This document shows, one piece after another, positions 34,812 to 47,780 of a stretch of 64,000 nucleotides of DNA (positions within the stretch are counted from its first letter, which is position 1; each line of letters starts with the position of its first letter). The notes under the pieces were generated by a model. That model searched no databases. It was not told where the DNA came from and worked only from the letters and a program-made list of their open reading frames with translations. This DNA comes from Pseudomonas chlororaphis subsp. piscium (GTDB lineage Bacteria; Pseudomonadota; Gammaproteobacteria; Pseudomonadales; Pseudomonadaceae), in contig NZ_CP027707.1 in assembly GCF_003850345.1 (NCBI RefSeq), positions 2,666,001 through 2,730,000 on the forward strand. The letters run 5' to 3'. Both the position numbers and the translations under genes were made by a program.

Positions 34812-36311
34812 ATGAGTGACGCCCCGGTAATCGGCCATTACATCGACGGTCAGGTGCAGGACAGCGGCGAGCGTTTCGCCAATGTGTTCAACCCGGCCAC
34901 CGGCCGCGTGCAGGCCCAGGTCGCCCTGGCCAGCCAGAAGACGGTGGACGATGCCGTTGCTTCGGCCATGAAGGCCTTCCCGGCCTGGTCCGAGCAATCG
35001 GCGCTGCGCCGTTCGCGGGTGATGTTCAAGTTCAAGGAACTGCTGGACCGGCACCATAACGAACTGGCAGAGATCATCACCCGCGAACACGGCAAGGTGC
35101 TGTCCGACGCCCGCGGCGAAGTGACCCGCGGCATCGAGATCGTCGAGTTCGCCTGTGGCGCGCCGAGCCTGCTGAAAACCGATTTCAGCGACAACATCGG
35201 CGGCGGCATCGACAACTGGAACCTGCGCCAGCCCCTGGGCGTGTGCGCCGGGGTCACCCCGTTCAATTTCCCGGTGATGGTGCCGCTGTGGATGATCCCG
35301 CTGGCCCTGGTCAGCGGTAACTGCTTCATCCTCAAGCCGTCCGAGCGCGACCCGTCCGCCAGCCTGCTGATGGCCCGCCTGCTGACGGAAGCCGGGCTGC
35401 CCGATGGCGTGTTCAACGTGGTCCAGGGCGACAAGGCGGCGGTGGACGGGCTGTTGCAGCACCCGGACATCGAAGCGATTTCCTTTGTCGGCTCGACGCC
35501 AATCGCCGAATACATCCACCGGCAGGCCAGCTCCCGCGGCAAGCGCGTGCAGGCCCTGGGCGGGGCGAAGAACCATATGATCGTGATGCCCGATGCCGAC
35601 CTCGACCAGGCCGCCGACGCGCTGATCGGCGCGGTCTACGGCTCGGCCGGCGAGCGCTGCATGGCGATCTCCATCGCCGTGGCGGTGGGCGATGTTGGTG
35701 ATCGGCTGATCGAGAAACTGCGGCCGCGCATCGACCAGTTGAAGATCGGTAACGGCATGCAGGGCGACAGCGACATGGGGCCGCTGGTGACCGCCGAGCA
35801 CAAGGCTAAGGTCGAAGCTTTCATCGACCAGGGCGTGGCCCAGGGCGCGCAACTGCTGGTGGACGGCCGGGGCTTCAAGGTGCCGGGCGCGGAGCAGGGC
35901 TTCTTTGTTGGCGCCACCCTGTTCGACGGCGTGACGACCGAGATGAGCATCTACCAGGAAGAAATCTTCGGCCCGGTGCTGGGCATCGTCCGGGTAGCGG
36001 ATTTCGCCAGCGCGGTGGCGCTGATCAACGCCCATGAATTCGGCAACGGCGTGTCCTGCTTCACCAGCGACGGCGGCGTGGCCCGGGCCTTCGCCCGCAA
36101 CATCAAGGTCGGCATGGTCGGCATCAACGTGCCGATTCCGGTGCCCATGGCCTGGCATTCCTTCGGCGGCTGGAAGCGCTCGCTGTTCGGCGACCACCAC
36201 GCCTACGGCGAGGAAGGCCTGCGTTTCTACAGCCGCTACAAGAGCGTGATGCAGCGCTGGCCGGACAGCATCGCCAAGGGCCCCGAGTTCAGCATGCCGA
36301 CCGCCAAGTAA
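34812..36311 (+). CDS. iolA: Methylmalonate-semialdehyde / malonate-semialdehyde dehydrogenase
   Basis: A 499-residue aldehyde dehydrogenase of the MmsA/IolA group. Seen: [20 protein letters not shown] ([17 protein letters not shown]) near 145, [37 protein letters not shown] with the catalytic cysteine near 285, and [14 protein letters not shown] ([10 protein letters not shown]). It oxidises malonate semialdehyde with CoA to acetyl-CoA and carbon dioxide, the last step of inositol breakdown. It follows iolB by 44 bases with a good GGAG site. A paralogue for valine degradation may exist elsewhere. Confidence 0.92.
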   Translation: MSDAPVIGHYIDGQVQDSGERFANVFNPATGRVQAQVALASQKTVDDAVASAMKAFPAWSEQSALRRSRVMFKFKELLDRHHNELAEIITREHGKVLSDARGEVTRGIEIVEFACGAPSLLKTDFSDNIGGGIDNWNLRQPLGVCAGVTPFNFPVMVPLWMIPLALVSGNCFILKPSERDPSASLLMARLLTEAGLPDGVFNVVQGDKAAVDGLLQHPDIEAISFVGSTPIAEYIHRQASSRGKRVQALGGAKNHMIVMPDADLDQAADALIGAVYGSAGERCMAISIAVAVGDVGDRLIEKLRPRIDQLKIGNGMQGDSDMGPLVTAEHKAKVEAFIDQGVAQGAQLLVDGRGFKVPGAEQGFFVGATLFDGVTTEMSIYQEEIFGPVLGIVRVADFASAVALINAHEFGNGVSCFTSDGGVARAFARNIKVGMVGINVPIPVPMAWHSFGGWKRSLFGDHHAYGEEGLRFYSRYKSVMQRWPDSIAKGPEFSMPTAK

Positions 36312-36346
36312 AGCTCTTCAACCCGTTGCCCAGGAGAACAAGAATA

Positions 36347-37168
36347 ATGAGCCAGCCCCTGCGTTTCGCCCTGAATCGTATGGTTGCCCCACGTTTGACC
36401 CTGCCGGCGTTCATCGAGCTGGCGGTGACCCTGAAAGCCGATGCCATCGAGATCCGCAATGACCTCAAAGGCGTGGAAATCGAAGACGGCACGCCGCCAC
36501 AACAGGTGCGCCAGTTGTGCGCGGCCCATGGCATCCAGGTGTTGTCGATCAATGCGCTGTACCCCTTCGATGTCTGGAACGACGAGCGTCGCGCCCAGGC
36601 CCTGAAGCTCGCCGCCTATGCCCGCGACTGCGGCGCCCGCGGCCTGGTGCTGTGCCCGCTGAACGATCGCGCCGACCCCTGCGGCGAAGCCGAACGCGCC
36701 ACCGGCCTGCGCACTGCCTTGACGCAGCTGGCGCCGATCCTGCGCGAGCACGGGATTCTCGGTTTTATCGAACCCCTGGGTTTCGAGGAATGTTCCCTGC
36801 GGCGCAAGCGCACGGCGGTGGAGGCGATCCGCGCCATCGGCGGGCTGGATGTGTTCCGCCTGGTGCATGACACCTTTCACCATCACCTGGCCGGCGAGCA
36901 GGAGTTCTTCCCCGAGCTGACCGGGCTGGTGCATATCTCCGGGGTCGAGGATCGCGAGGCGCCGCTGGCGAGCATCCGCGACGGCCACCGGGTGCTGGTG
37001 GGCGAGGGCGACATTCTCGGCAACGCGGCGCAGATCGAGACCCTGCTTGCCAGTGGCTACAGCGGCCACCTGTCGTTCGAGCCGTTCGCCGACAGCGTGC
37101 ATGGGCTGGTGGATATCCAGCGGGCGATCGGCGCGAGTATCGACCACCTCAAGCAGGCCCTGGCATAA
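36347..37168 (+). CDS. iolI: IolI-type inosose isomerase (TIM barrel)
   Basis: A 273-residue AP-endonuclease-2-type TIM barrel. It opens [20 protein letters not shown] and contains [41 protein letters not shown] with metal ligands, HISGVEDRE and LSFEPFA, which parallels IolI of Bacillus. That enzyme interconverts inosose isomers. The family is broad, so a different keto-inositol isomerisation is possible. It begins 35 bases after iolA with GGAG upstream of ATG 36347. Confidence 0.78.
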   Translation: MSQPLRFALNRMVAPRLTLPAFIELAVTLKADAIEIRNDLKGVEIEDGTPPQQVRQLCAAHGIQVLSINALYPFDVWNDERRAQALKLAAYARDCGARGLVLCPLNDRADPCGEAERATGLRTALTQLAPILREHGILGFIEPLGFEECSLRRKRTAVEAIRAIGGLDVFRLVHDTFHHHLAGEQEFFPELTGLVHISGVEDREAPLASIRDGHRVLVGEGDILGNAAQIETLLASGYSGHLSFEPFADSVHGLVDIQRAIGASIDHLKQALA

Positions 37169-37178
37169 CACCGTTCCC

Positions 37179-37295
37179 TGTAGCCGCTGCCGTAGGCTGC
37201 GATCGACCGCGTAGCGGGCGCGCTCTTCAAGATCGCCGAAGGTCCTGCGGACCTTATCGTCCGAACGCGGCCCGAGCCTGCGGCAGCGGCTACAG
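37179..37295. repeat. REP-like hairpin (TGTAGCCGCTGCC family)
   Basis: TGTAGCCGCTGCCGTAGGCT at the left and AGCCTGCGGCAGCGGCTACA at the right form a long stem, with an internal hairpin GATCGCCGAAGGTCC...; it separates iolI and iolD. Confidence 0.8.
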
Positions 37296-37332
37296 AACAG
37301 CAGCAACCTTCACCCTATTCAAAGGTGCAGAC

Positions 37333-40312
<2,980 letters not shown>

Positions 40313-40322
40313 ATGCTGATTT

Positions 40323-40425
40323 CGTAGGAGCGAGGCTTGCCCGCGATGGACCTGAGAGCGCCGCGTTTATCCAGAAATACGCGTCATCGTTAACGTCTAT
40401 CGCGAGCAAGCTTCGCTCCTACAGG
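40323..40425. repeat. REP-like inverted repeat (TAGGAGCG family)
   Basis: CGTAGGAGCGAGGCTTGCCC and GCAAGCTTCGCTCCTACAG flank an interior; first of two adjacent hairpins of different families after iolG. Confidence 0.8.
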
Positions 40426-40438
40426 GTACACAGCAACT

Positions 40439-40541
40439 TTGTAGCCGCTGCCGAAGGCTGCGATCGCGACCGAAGGGCGCGCAAGGCCTCAAGATCGCTG
40501 AAGGCCTTCGGCCTTATCGCAGCCTGCGGCAGCGGCTACAG
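40439..40541. repeat. REP-like hairpin (TGTAGCCGCTGCC family)
   Basis: TTGTAGCCGCTGCCGAAGGC and CCTGCGGCAGCGGCTACAG enclose a second internal stem GCTGAAGGCCTTCGGC; directly follows a hairpin of the other family, ahead of iolH. Confidence 0.8.
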
Positions 40542-40573
40542 GTCAACACTTGAGATTCGGGGAGAACACTAAA

Positions 40574-41434
40574 ATGCGTATCGCACTAGACCCCTACATG
40601 TACCGCCACCTGCCGCTGGGCAAGATGACCGACAAGGCCGCCGAACTGGGCTATGGGTACATCGAGCTGTCGCCCCGCGAGGATTTCCTGCCGTTCTACA
40701 AGGCGCCCCGGGTCGACCGGGCGCGGATCAAGGCGTTTCGCAAGGCCCTGAGCGACAGTGGCGTGCAGCTCTCATCGCTGTTGCCGATGTACCACTGGGC
40801 CGCCGCCGACGAAGGCTTGCGCGTGGCGGCGGTGCGCAACTGGAAGCGGGCGATCCAGATCGCCGTGGAAATGGACTGCGAGCTGGTCAACACCGAGTTC
40901 ACCGGCCAGTCGGACAACCCGCTGGTGTGCGAGAACCAGTTCATGCGCTCCATGGACGAGTTGATCCCGGAGTTCGAGCGCGAGGGCATCAAGCTGGATA
41001 TCCAGGCCCATCCCTATGATTTCTGCGAGCGCAACAACGAGTCGGTGGACATCATCCGCGGCTTCGACCGGGACTGGATCAACTACCTGTATGCGGCGCC
41101 GCACACCTTCTTTTATGACGACGGCAAGGGCGACATCGCCTCGATGCTCAAGTACGCGGGCAGCAAGCTCAGCCATCTGATCATCGCCGACACCTACAAC
41201 CACAAGGCGTCGTCGAGCCTGCGTTATATCGTCAACCCGACGGGTGTCACCGCCACCGTGCACCAGCACCTGGACATCGGCCAGGGCGAAGTGGACTGGA
41301 CGGCGTTCTTCGATACCTTGCGCGAGATCCAGTTCGACGGCATCGCCACGGTCTCGGTGTTCGCCTGGGAAGACCGCCCGGACGAATCCAACCGGATGAT
41401 GCTGGAACGGGTCAGCAGCGAGCTGTGCCGCTGA
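40574..41434 (+). CDS. iolH: IolH-type sugar phosphate isomerase/epimerase
   Basis: A 286-residue TIM barrel protein that follows IolH of Bacillus closely: [80 protein letters not shown] and [20 protein letters not shown]. The exact reaction of IolH is not settled; it is an accessory iol protein. ATG 40574 is 13 bases after GGAG. It is separated from iolG by two repeats, so it may be transcribed weakly from upstream. Confidence 0.85.
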   Translation: MRIALDPYMYRHLPLGKMTDKAAELGYGYIELSPREDFLPFYKAPRVDRARIKAFRKALSDSGVQLSSLLPMYHWAAADEGLRVAAVRNWKRAIQIAVEMDCELVNTEFTGQSDNPLVCENQFMRSMDELIPEFEREGIKLDIQAHPYDFCERNNESVDIIRGFDRDWINYLYAAPHTFFYDDGKGDIASMLKYAGSKLSHLIIADTYNHKASSSLRYIVNPTGVTATVHQHLDIGQGEVDWTAFFDTLREIQFDGIATVSVFAWEDRPDESNRMMLERVSSELCR

Positions 41435-41450
41435 CATAAACACAGCCGCC

Positions 41451-41584
41451 TGTAGCCGCTGGCGCAGCCTGCGATCGAGGACAACGTCCTCGCAAAACCT
41501 GGCGGCGCGGATCGAACTGAAAGACCGCATGTGCCGTGATTGCGACCACTGCGTGGTCGATCGCAGGCTGCGCCAGCGGCTACA
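41451..41584. repeat. REP-like hairpin (TGTAGCCGCTG family)
   Basis: TGTAGCCGCTGGCGCAGCCT and AGGCTGCGCCAGCGGCTACA with an unusually long 90-base interior containing a further stem (GACCACTGCGTGGTC). Lies between iolH and the next dehydrogenase. Confidence 0.8.
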
Positions 41585-41638
41585 TCGACTACATCGCCTA
41601 CAGCAATACGGCGGGTTCTATATAAGGAGGGCTTTGCG

Positions 41639-42697
41639 ATGCGCATTGGTTTAGTGGGTTACGGCCATGGTGGCCGACATTTTCACGCGCCGCTGATTGC
41701 CAGCCTGCCCGGCGCGACTTTCGTCGGGGTGGTTACCCTGTCGGCCGAGCGCCGGCAGTTGCTGGCGGCGGAGCATCCCGGGGTACGGGCCTTCGACAGC
41801 ATCGAGCAACTGGTGGCAGCCGGGATCGACGGGCTGGTGATTTCCACCCCGCTGGAGGGCCGCGCGGCGCTGGTGCTGGAAGCCATCGAGCGCGGTATCC
41901 CGGTGGTCAGCGACAAGCCCTTCGCCAGCGACGTGGAACAGGCGAGGGCACTGATCGACGCCGCGGCAACCCGTCGGGTGCCGCTGAGCGTATATATGAA
42001 CCGGCGCTGGGACTCGGACTTCCTCACCCTGCGCAAGCTGATCGACAGCGGCGCCCTGGGCAGCGTCAGCCGCTTCGAGTCACGGGTCGAGCGCTATGTG
42101 CCACAGGCCGTGGGCAATACCAGTGGCGGCGGGTTCCTGCGCGACCTTGGCAGCCATCTGGTGGACCAGGCCTTGCAGCTGTTCGGCCCGGTGACCCGGG
42201 TCTATGCCGAGTTGCAGTACGCCGCCCAGGCGCCGACCTGCGACTACGGGTTTTTCCTCGCCCTGAGCCATGCCAACGGCGTGGTTTCACATTTATCCGG
42301 TAGTTGTCTGCAGAACTGCCAGGGGCCGCGGTTCCGGGTCAGCGGTTCGGCCGGCAGTTATACGGTCGAGGGCCTGGACGGCCAGGAGGAGGCGCTGGTT
42401 GCCGGCCAGTCGCCACAGACCGAGGGCGAGCGCTGGGGCGTCGAGGAACATCGGCGCTGGGGCTGGTTCGAGCAAGGCGAGATTCGCGAGCGAATAGCCT
42501 CCGAGCGGGGCGACTGGTTGCAGTTCTATAAACGCTGGCAGGCGGCGCTGCAAGGGCAGGGGCCGCTGCCGGTGACGCCGGCCGAGGCCCTGGCTACCAC
42601 CCGCGTACTGGACGCCGCGCGCCTGAGCTGGCGCCAGCGCCAGGTGGTGGAAATGGCCGATTTCCGGCTGCAGAATGAATTTGGAATAAAATTCTAA
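41639..42697 (+). CDS. Gfo/Idh/MocA oxidoreductase (scyllo-inositol dehydrogenase-like)
   Basis: A 352-residue NAD(P)-dependent dehydrogenase: GLVGYGHGGRHFHAPLI is the Rossmann loop, SDKPFASD holds the catalytic Lys, and FLRDLGSHLVDQALQLFG the conserved histidine helix. The family includes inositol and scyllo-inositol dehydrogenases of the YdgJ/IolU type, which fits its place at the end of the iol cluster. The exact stereoisomer is not readable. AAGGAGG lies eight bases before ATG 41639. Confidence 0.88.
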   Translation: MRIGLVGYGHGGRHFHAPLIASLPGATFVGVVTLSAERRQLLAAEHPGVRAFDSIEQLVAAGIDGLVISTPLEGRAALVLEAIERGIPVVSDKPFASDVEQARALIDAAATRRVPLSVYMNRRWDSDFLTLRKLIDSGALGSVSRFESRVERYVPQAVGNTSGGGFLRDLGSHLVDQALQLFGPVTRVYAELQYAAQAPTCDYGFFLALSHANGVVSHLSGSCLQNCQGPRFRVSGSAGSYTVEGLDGQEEALVAGQSPQTEGERWGVEEHRRWGWFEQGEIRERIASERGDWLQFYKRWQAALQGQGPLPVTPAEALATTRVLDAARLSWRQRQVVEMADFRLQNEFGIKF

Positions 42698-42710
42698 AAT
42701 GAGTTGATAT

Positions 42711-42724
42711 AGAAATTATTTTCC
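42711..42724. promoter_or_regulatory. IolR-type operator in front of the ABC transporter
   Basis: AGAAATTATTTTCC matches GGAA-N6-TTCC with one mismatch. It lies in the AT-rich gap before the transporter genes, which suggests co-regulation with iolC. An imperfect GGAA-like element occurs at 42683-42696. Confidence 0.5.
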
Positions 42725-42827
42725 AATAAAGTCATTTCCAGGTTGCCGACTAGCAGGGTTCTCGCACCGACCTCAAGCCCGCCTTGAGCCGAGTGGAACC
42801 CGCCAACAAAAACAACAGGTACCGTCG

Positions 42828-43013
42828 ATGAAAACCTTCAGTTCCGCTTTGCACCTGCTTCGTCGCGCGTTATTGCGCCGCCGTCCGCTGTCTCGCCAAA
42901 CACCTAGGCACACCCCCGTCGTCCAGTCCCTGGTCCGCCTGCTTTGCGTCGAACGCAAGGGCGCGCTGGTGTGCTGCATGCCCGGCGCGCCGATCGTTCG
43001 TCTGCCTCACTGA
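42828..43013 (+). CDS. Possible 61-residue arginine-rich small protein
   Basis: A short frame starting ATG in the leader of the ABC transporter genes. The product is basic (RRALLRRRPLSRQTPRHTP) with a pair of cysteines (VCCMPGAP) and no obvious family. AACAGG lies 11 bases upstream. It could be a leader peptide or no gene at all; codon use is not strongly typical. Kept with low confidence because it fills an otherwise unusual 370-base gap. Confidence 0.25.
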   Translation: MKTFSSALHLLRRALLRRRPLSRQTPRHTPVVQSLVRLLCVERKGALVCCMPGAPIVRLPH

Positions 43014-43067
43014 GTGGTTTCTGCGCCTTATCCATAAAACCTACAAGAATGTGGAGAAAGACCTTTC

Positions 43068-43994
43068 ATGAAGACCAAGACCCGTTTTGCCACGCTCGCC
43101 CTGTCCCTGTTGCTGGGTAGCGGCTCGGCGTTCGCCGACCTGAAGATCGGCGTGAGCATGTCGCAGTTCGACGACACCTGGCTGACCTACCTGCGCGAAT
43201 CCATGGACCAGAAAGCCAAGTCCCTGCCGGACGGCGTCACCCTGCAGTTCGAGGACGCCCGGGCCGATGTGGTCAAGCAACTGAGCCAGGTGGAAAGCTT
43301 TATCAGCCAGAAGGTCGACGCCATCGTGGTCAACCCGGTGGACACCGCGGCGACCCGCAAGATCACCGAGGCGGCGGTCAAGGCCGGGATTCCCCTGGTC
43401 TACGTCAACCGCCGTCCGGACGACCTGAACCTGCCCAAGGGCGTGGTCACCGTGGCCTCCAACGACCTGGAGGCCGGGCAGATGCAGATGCAGTACCTGG
43501 CCGACAAGATGGGCGGCAAGGGCGAGGTGGTGATCCTGCTGGGCGACCTGGCGAACAACTCCACCACCAACCGCACCAAGGGCGTCAAGGAAGTGCTGGC
43601 CAAATACCCGGGGATCAAGGTCGAGCAGGAACAGACCGGGATCTGGCTGCGGGACAAGGCCATGACCCTGGTCAACGACTGGCTGACCCAGGGCCGCAAG
43701 TTCGATGCGGTGGTGGCCAACAACGATGAAATGGCCATCGGCGCCGCCATGGCGCTGAAACAGGCCGGGGTGGAGAAGGGTAGCGTACTGATCGCCGGGG
43801 TCGACGGCACGCCCGACGGCCTGCGCGCGGTGCAGAAGGGCGACCTGGCGGTCTCGGTGTTCCAGGATGCCAAGGGCCAGGCCGACGGCTCGATCGACAC
43901 CGCGGTGAAGATGGCCAGGCACGAGCCGGTGGAACAGGCGGTGTGGGTGCCTTATCGCCTGATCACCCCGGAAAACGTCGCCCAGTTCAAATAA
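43068..43994 (+). CDS. Inositol-type sugar ABC transporter, periplasmic binding protein (IbpA-like)
   Basis: A 308-residue periplasmic-binding protein (type 1 fold) with a signal peptide ending SAFA near 23. Seen: [70 protein letters not shown] and [19 protein letters not shown], the ribose/inositol-binding pattern. It delivers the sugar to the permease encoded downstream. Location after the iol genes indicates inositol. A 70-base gap with a GC-rich potential hairpin separates it from the ATPase gene, as often seen where the binding protein is made in excess. Confidence 0.93.
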   Translation: MKTKTRFATLALSLLLGSGSAFADLKIGVSMSQFDDTWLTYLRESMDQKAKSLPDGVTLQFEDARADVVKQLSQVESFISQKVDAIVVNPVDTAATRKITEAAVKAGIPLVYVNRRPDDLNLPKGVVTVASNDLEAGQMQMQYLADKMGGKGEVVILLGDLANNSTTNRTKGVKEVLAKYPGIKVEQEQTGIWLRDKAMTLVNDWLTQGRKFDAVVANNDEMAIGAAMALKQAGVEKGSVLIAGVDGTPDGLRAVQKGDLAVSVFQDAKGQADGSIDTAVKMARHEPVEQAVWVPYRLITPENVAQFK

Positions 43995-44064
43995 GCGCGT
44001 CCGTTCCATAACAACAATAAGCCGACGGGGTGGCCCGGCTGCCCCGCGGATGGAGTACCTGATC

Positions 44065-45645
44065 ATGTTCGCTTCAGCGACTGCTTCGAGCATCCCGGCG
44101 GCGGCTGTGCAGCCAGCCGTCCAGTCTGCCCAGCCTGTGTCTGAACAGCAGCCCTACCTGCTGGAAGTCATCAACGTCAGCAAGGGTTTTCCCGGGGTTG
44201 TCGCCCTGTCCGATGTGCAGCTGCGGGTGCGTCCCGGCACGGTGCTGGCACTGATGGGGGAGAACGGCGCGGGCAAGTCGACCCTGATGAAAATCATCGC
44301 CGGGATCTACCAGCCGGACGCCGGCGAGCTGCGGCTCAAGGGCCAGCGGGTGAATTTCGAGACGCCGCTGGCGGCCTTGCAGGCGGGGATCGCGATGATC
44401 CACCAGGAACTCAACCTGATGCCGCACATGAGCATCGCCGAGAACATCTGGATCGGCCGCGAGCAGCTCAACGGCCTGCATATGATCGACCACCGCGAGA
44501 TGCACCGCTGCACCGCGCTGTTGCTGGAACGCCTGCGCATCAACCTCGACCCCGAGGAGCAGGTGGGCAACCTGAGCATCGCCGAGCGGCAGATGGTGGA
44601 GATCGCCAAGGCGGTGTCCTACGACTCCGACATCCTGATCATGGACGAGCCGACCTCGGCCATTACCGAGAAAGAGGTGGCGCATCTGTTCTCGATCATC
44701 GCCGACCTCAAGGCCCAGGGTAAGGGCATCATCTATATCACCCACAAGATGAACGAAGTGTTCGCCATCGCCGATGAAGTGGCGGTGTTCCGCGACGGTG
44801 CCTACATCGGCCTGCAACGGGCCGACAGCATGGACGGCGACAGCCTGATCTCGATGATGGTCGGCCGCGAACTGAGCCAGTTGTTCCCGGTGCGCGAGAA
44901 GCCCATAGGCGAGCTGCTGATGTCGGTGCGCGACCTGCGCCTGGACGGGGTGTTCGAGGGGGTGTCCTTCGACCTGCACGCCGGGGAGATTCTCGGCATC
45001 GCCGGGCTGATGGGCTCGGGCCGCACCAATGTGGCCGAGACGATTTTCGGCATCACCCCCAGCGACGGCGGCGAGATCCGCCTCGACGGCCAGCCGGTGC
45101 GCATCAGCGACCCGCACATGGCCATCGAAAAGGGTTTTGCCCTGCTGACCGAGGACCGCAAGCTCAGCGGCCTGTTCCCCTGCCTGTCGGTCCTGGAAAA
45201 CATGGAGATGGCGGTGCTGCCGCACTATGCCGGCAACGGTTTCATCCAGCAGAAGGCCCTGCGCGCCCTGTGCGAAGACATGTGCAAGAAGCTGCGGGTC
45301 AAGACCCCGTCCCTGGAGCAGTGCATCGACACCCTGTCCGGCGGCAACCAGCAGAAGGCCTTGCTCGCCCGCTGGCTGATGACCAACCCGCGGGTGCTGA
45401 TCCTCGACGAACCGACCCGCGGCATCGACGTCGGCGCCAAGGCCGAGATCTACCGGCTGATCGCCTACCTCGCCGGCGAAGGCATGGCGGTGATCATGAT
45501 CTCTTCGGAGCTGCCGGAAGTGCTGGGCATGAGCGACCGGGTGATGGTCATGCACGAGGGCGAGCTGATGGGCACCCTCGACCGCGGCGAAGCGACCCAG
45601 GAGAAGGTCATGCAACTGGCTTCCGGGATGTCCCTGGTCCACTAG
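44065..45645 (+). CDS. Sugar ABC transporter ATPase (IatA-like)
   Basis: A 526-residue protein with two ABC domains. First: GENGAGKST (Walker A), [14 protein letters not shown] (signature variant), [10 protein letters not shown]. Second: degenerate first loop with GLMGSGRTN and signature [15 protein letters not shown], followed by [15 protein letters not shown]. This RbsA-type layout energises import. I start at ATG 44065, which has GGAG nine bases upstream; an alternative ATG at 44050 lacks a site. Followed by the permease gene after 70 bases. Confidence 0.93.
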   Translation: MFASATASSIPAAAVQPAVQSAQPVSEQQPYLLEVINVSKGFPGVVALSDVQLRVRPGTVLALMGENGAGKSTLMKIIAGIYQPDAGELRLKGQRVNFETPLAALQAGIAMIHQELNLMPHMSIAENIWIGREQLNGLHMIDHREMHRCTALLLERLRINLDPEEQVGNLSIAERQMVEIAKAVSYDSDILIMDEPTSAITEKEVAHLFSIIADLKAQGKGIIYITHKMNEVFAIADEVAVFRDGAYIGLQRADSMDGDSLISMMVGRELSQLFPVREKPIGELLMSVRDLRLDGVFEGVSFDLHAGEILGIAGLMGSGRTNVAETIFGITPSDGGEIRLDGQPVRISDPHMAIEKGFALLTEDRKLSGLFPCLSVLENMEMAVLPHYAGNGFIQQKALRALCEDMCKKLRVKTPSLEQCIDTLSGGNQQKALLARWLMTNPRVLILDEPTRGIDVGAKAEIYRLIAYLAGEGMAVIMISSELPEVLGMSDRVMVMHEGELMGTLDRGEATQEKVMQLASGMSLVH

Positions 45646-45715
45646 CCGGCAAACGTATCAAGGCCGCCGGCGAGGAGTGTTCGCCGCCGGCCATACAAGA
45701 AGAAGGTGAAGGCTT

Positions 45716-46738
45716 ATGAACGCGATACTGGAAAACAAACCCGCGGCGGCGCCAGCCAGAACGCGCCGGCGCCTGCCCACCGAACTGAGCATCTTCCTGG
45801 TGCTGATCGGTATCGGCCTGGTGTTCGAACTGTTCGGCTGGATAGTGCGCGACCAGAGCTTCCTGATGAACTCCCAGCGCCTGGTGCTGATGATCCTGCA
45901 GGTGTCGATCATCGGCCTGCTGGCCATCGGCGTGACCCAGGTGATCATCACCACCGGCATCGACCTGTCGTCCGGCTCGGTGCTGGCGTTGTCGGCGATG
46001 ATCGCCGCCAGCCTGGCGCAGACCTCGGACTTCACCCGCGCGGTGTTCCCGTCGCTGACCGACCTGCCGGTGTGGATCCCGGTGGTGGCCGGGCTGGGGG
46101 TAGGGCTGCTGGCGGGGGCGATCAACGGCAGCATCATCGCCATCACCGGTATCCCGCCCTTTATCGCCACCCTCGGCATGATGGTCTCGGCGCGCGGTCT
46201 GGCGCGTTATTACACCGAAGGCCAGCCGATCAGCATGCTCTCGGATTCCTACACGGCCATCGGCCACGGCGCGATGCCGGTGATCATCTTCCTGGTGGTG
46301 GCGGTGATCTTCCATATCGCCCTGCGCTACACCAAGTACGGCAAGTACACCTACGCCATCGGCGGCAACATGCAGGCGGCGCGGACCTCGGGGATCAACG
46401 TCAAGCGCCACCTGGTGATCGTCTACAGCATCGCCGGGCTGCTGGCGGGGCTGGCCGGGGTGGTGGCCTCGGCGCGGGCGGCGACCGGGCAGGCGGGCAT
46501 GGGCATGTCCTATGAATTGGACGCCATCGCCGCGGCGGTGATCGGCGGCACCAGCCTGGCCGGTGGGGTGGGGCGCATCACCGGCACCGTGATCGGCGCG
46601 CTGATCCTCGGGGTGATGGCCAGCGGTTTCACCTTCGTCGGGGTCGATGCCTACATCCAGGACATCATCAAGGGCCTGATCATCGTGGTGGCGGTGGTCA
46701 TCGACCAGTACCGCAACAAGCGCAAGCTCAAGCGCTGA
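45716..46738 (+). CDS. Sugar ABC transporter permease (IatP-like)
   Basis: A 340-residue inner-membrane protein of the RbsC family with about ten spans. It carries the motif GIDLSSGSVLALSAMIAASL near 80, TGIPPFIATLGMMVSARGLA, and the EAA-like loop YELDAIAAAVIGGTSLAGGVG that contacts the ATPase. It forms the transmembrane channel of the inositol-type importer. GAAGG lies ahead of the ATG. It is the last gene of the region; a repeat and hairpin follow. Confidence 0.93.
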   Translation: MNAILENKPAAAPARTRRRLPTELSIFLVLIGIGLVFELFGWIVRDQSFLMNSQRLVLMILQVSIIGLLAIGVTQVIITTGIDLSSGSVLALSAMIAASLAQTSDFTRAVFPSLTDLPVWIPVVAGLGVGLLAGAINGSIIAITGIPPFIATLGMMVSARGLARYYTEGQPISMLSDSYTAIGHGAMPVIIFLVVAVIFHIALRYTKYGKYTYAIGGNMQAARTSGINVKRHLVIVYSIAGLLAGLAGVVASARAATGQAGMGMSYELDAIAAAVIGGTSLAGGVGRITGTVIGALILGVMASGFTFVGVDAYIQDIIKGLIIVVAVVIDQYRNKRKLKR

Positions 46739-46745
46739 TCTTTCC

Positions 46746-46822
46746 TCTGTAGGAGCGAGGCTTGCCCGCGATGGCGTACTGACTGATACACCGTTATCGC
46801 GAGCAAGCTTCGCTCCTACAGA
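46746..46822. repeat. REP-like inverted repeat (TAGGAGCG family)
   Basis: CTGTAGGAGCGAGGCTTGCC and GCAAGCTTCGCTCCTACAG around a short interior, eight bases past the permease stop. Confidence 0.8.
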
Positions 46823-46849
46823 AGCGTTAGACGCGCCATACTCCACAGC

Positions 46850-46878
46850 AACGGCAGGCCTTTTTCGGGCCTGCCGTT
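46850..46878 (+). terminator. Strong GC hairpin after the inositol transporter genes
   Basis: Arms AACGGCAGGCC / GGCCTGCCGTT with a T-rich loop (TTTTTC plus G). It follows the permease by about 110 bases and is a probable transcription end, although no long T-run follows the stem. Confidence 0.6.
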
Positions 46879-47159
46879 GCCGTTTGTCTTCTAAAAGACC
46901 CCGGCCGATGGAATTTCTTGTTATAAACGCACTCCGATAACCGCCGCCAAAGCCAACCCTGGCGGGCTTTCAGGGCTTGTCGGACAAATTCGATGTCATT
47001 TCAGTTGCTGAGGCCTCAAACGGGCCTTAGACTGCCGCCCCTCGTAAATTGAGTGCCGGGTGGCGCTTGGAATGTATGGCGCCTTTCCGATGCCCCGAAA
47101 GGGGGCACGGAAAACAGCTTTAATTCGCCTTAATGCACGTATTTTTTATAGAGAAATCA

Positions 47160-47564
47160 ATGACAAAGGAAAAGTTGCTGGCCATGCCGGCGGATGACTA
47201 CATGAACGCCGAGCAGCTGGCTTTTTTCACTGAGCTGTTGCAGGCGATGAAGGTCGAAACCCACGAGCGCATCGAACAGAACCGAATCGCCATTGAGAGC
47301 CTGGACACCCCGGCCGACCCTGCGGACGCGGCTTCCGTAGAGGAAGAGCGGACCTGGCTGGTCAACGCTATCGACCGCGACCAGCGCATGCTGCCGCAGC
47401 TGGAGCAGGCCCTGGGCCGTATCGGCGACGACAGCTTCGGCTGGTGCGACGACAGCGGCGAGCCGATCGGCCTGAAACGCCTGCTGATCAGCCCGACCAC
47501 CAAGTACTGCATCGAAGCTCAGGAACGTCACGAGCAGATCGACAAGCACCAGCGTCAGGCCTGA
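47160..47564 (+). CDS. DksA-family RNA polymerase regulator, DksA2-like
   Basis: A 134-residue TraR/DksA protein. The coiled-coil tip has ADPADAASVEEE, the DPAD aspartates that reach the polymerase secondary channel. The zinc-finger region keeps only two of four cysteines: WCDDSG and YCIEAQ (CxxS...CxxA). This resembles the zinc-independent DksA2 of P. aeruginosa, which replaces DksA when zinc is scarce. Start at ATG 47160 gives the DksA2 length; an earlier ATG at 47133 is possible. I see no clear Zur box in the 400 bases upstream. Confidence 0.85.
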   Translation: MTKEKLLAMPADDYMNAEQLAFFTELLQAMKVETHERIEQNRIAIESLDTPADPADAASVEEERTWLVNAIDRDQRMLPQLEQALGRIGDDSFGWCDDSGEPIGLKRLLISPTTKYCIEAQERHEQIDKHQRQA

Positions 47565-47581
47565 TCGCCAAGACTTCTCCC

Positions 47582-47643
47582 CTCGCGGGCAAGCCCCACC
47601 CCAAGGTCGCCACTGCACCTGGGATGGCGGGCTTGCCCGCGAG
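47582..47643. repeat. Inverted repeat (CGCGGGCAAGC family)
   Basis: CTCGCGGGCAAGCCCCACCC on the left and GGCGGGCTTGCCCGCGAG on the right; a stem of a third intergenic hairpin type, directly downstream of the dksA-like gene and able to terminate transcription. Confidence 0.65.
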
Positions 47644-47780
47644 TCGTTTCCGGGCGCCCTGAAAGCCCCCGTGCATTTCTATTGATCTGCTGCAAACCTG
47701 CGACTAATGGACCATGGATAATGGCTTTTTAGTGGCGTTCAATGCAGAGCAAATAATTAGAAAAGCATGGGGTATTCCAG

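Noticed and set aside
46915..46945. Possible Zur box upstream of the DksA2-like gene
   Set aside because: Only a half-site (GTTATAAAC) is present; the symmetrical partner is missing and the distance is large.
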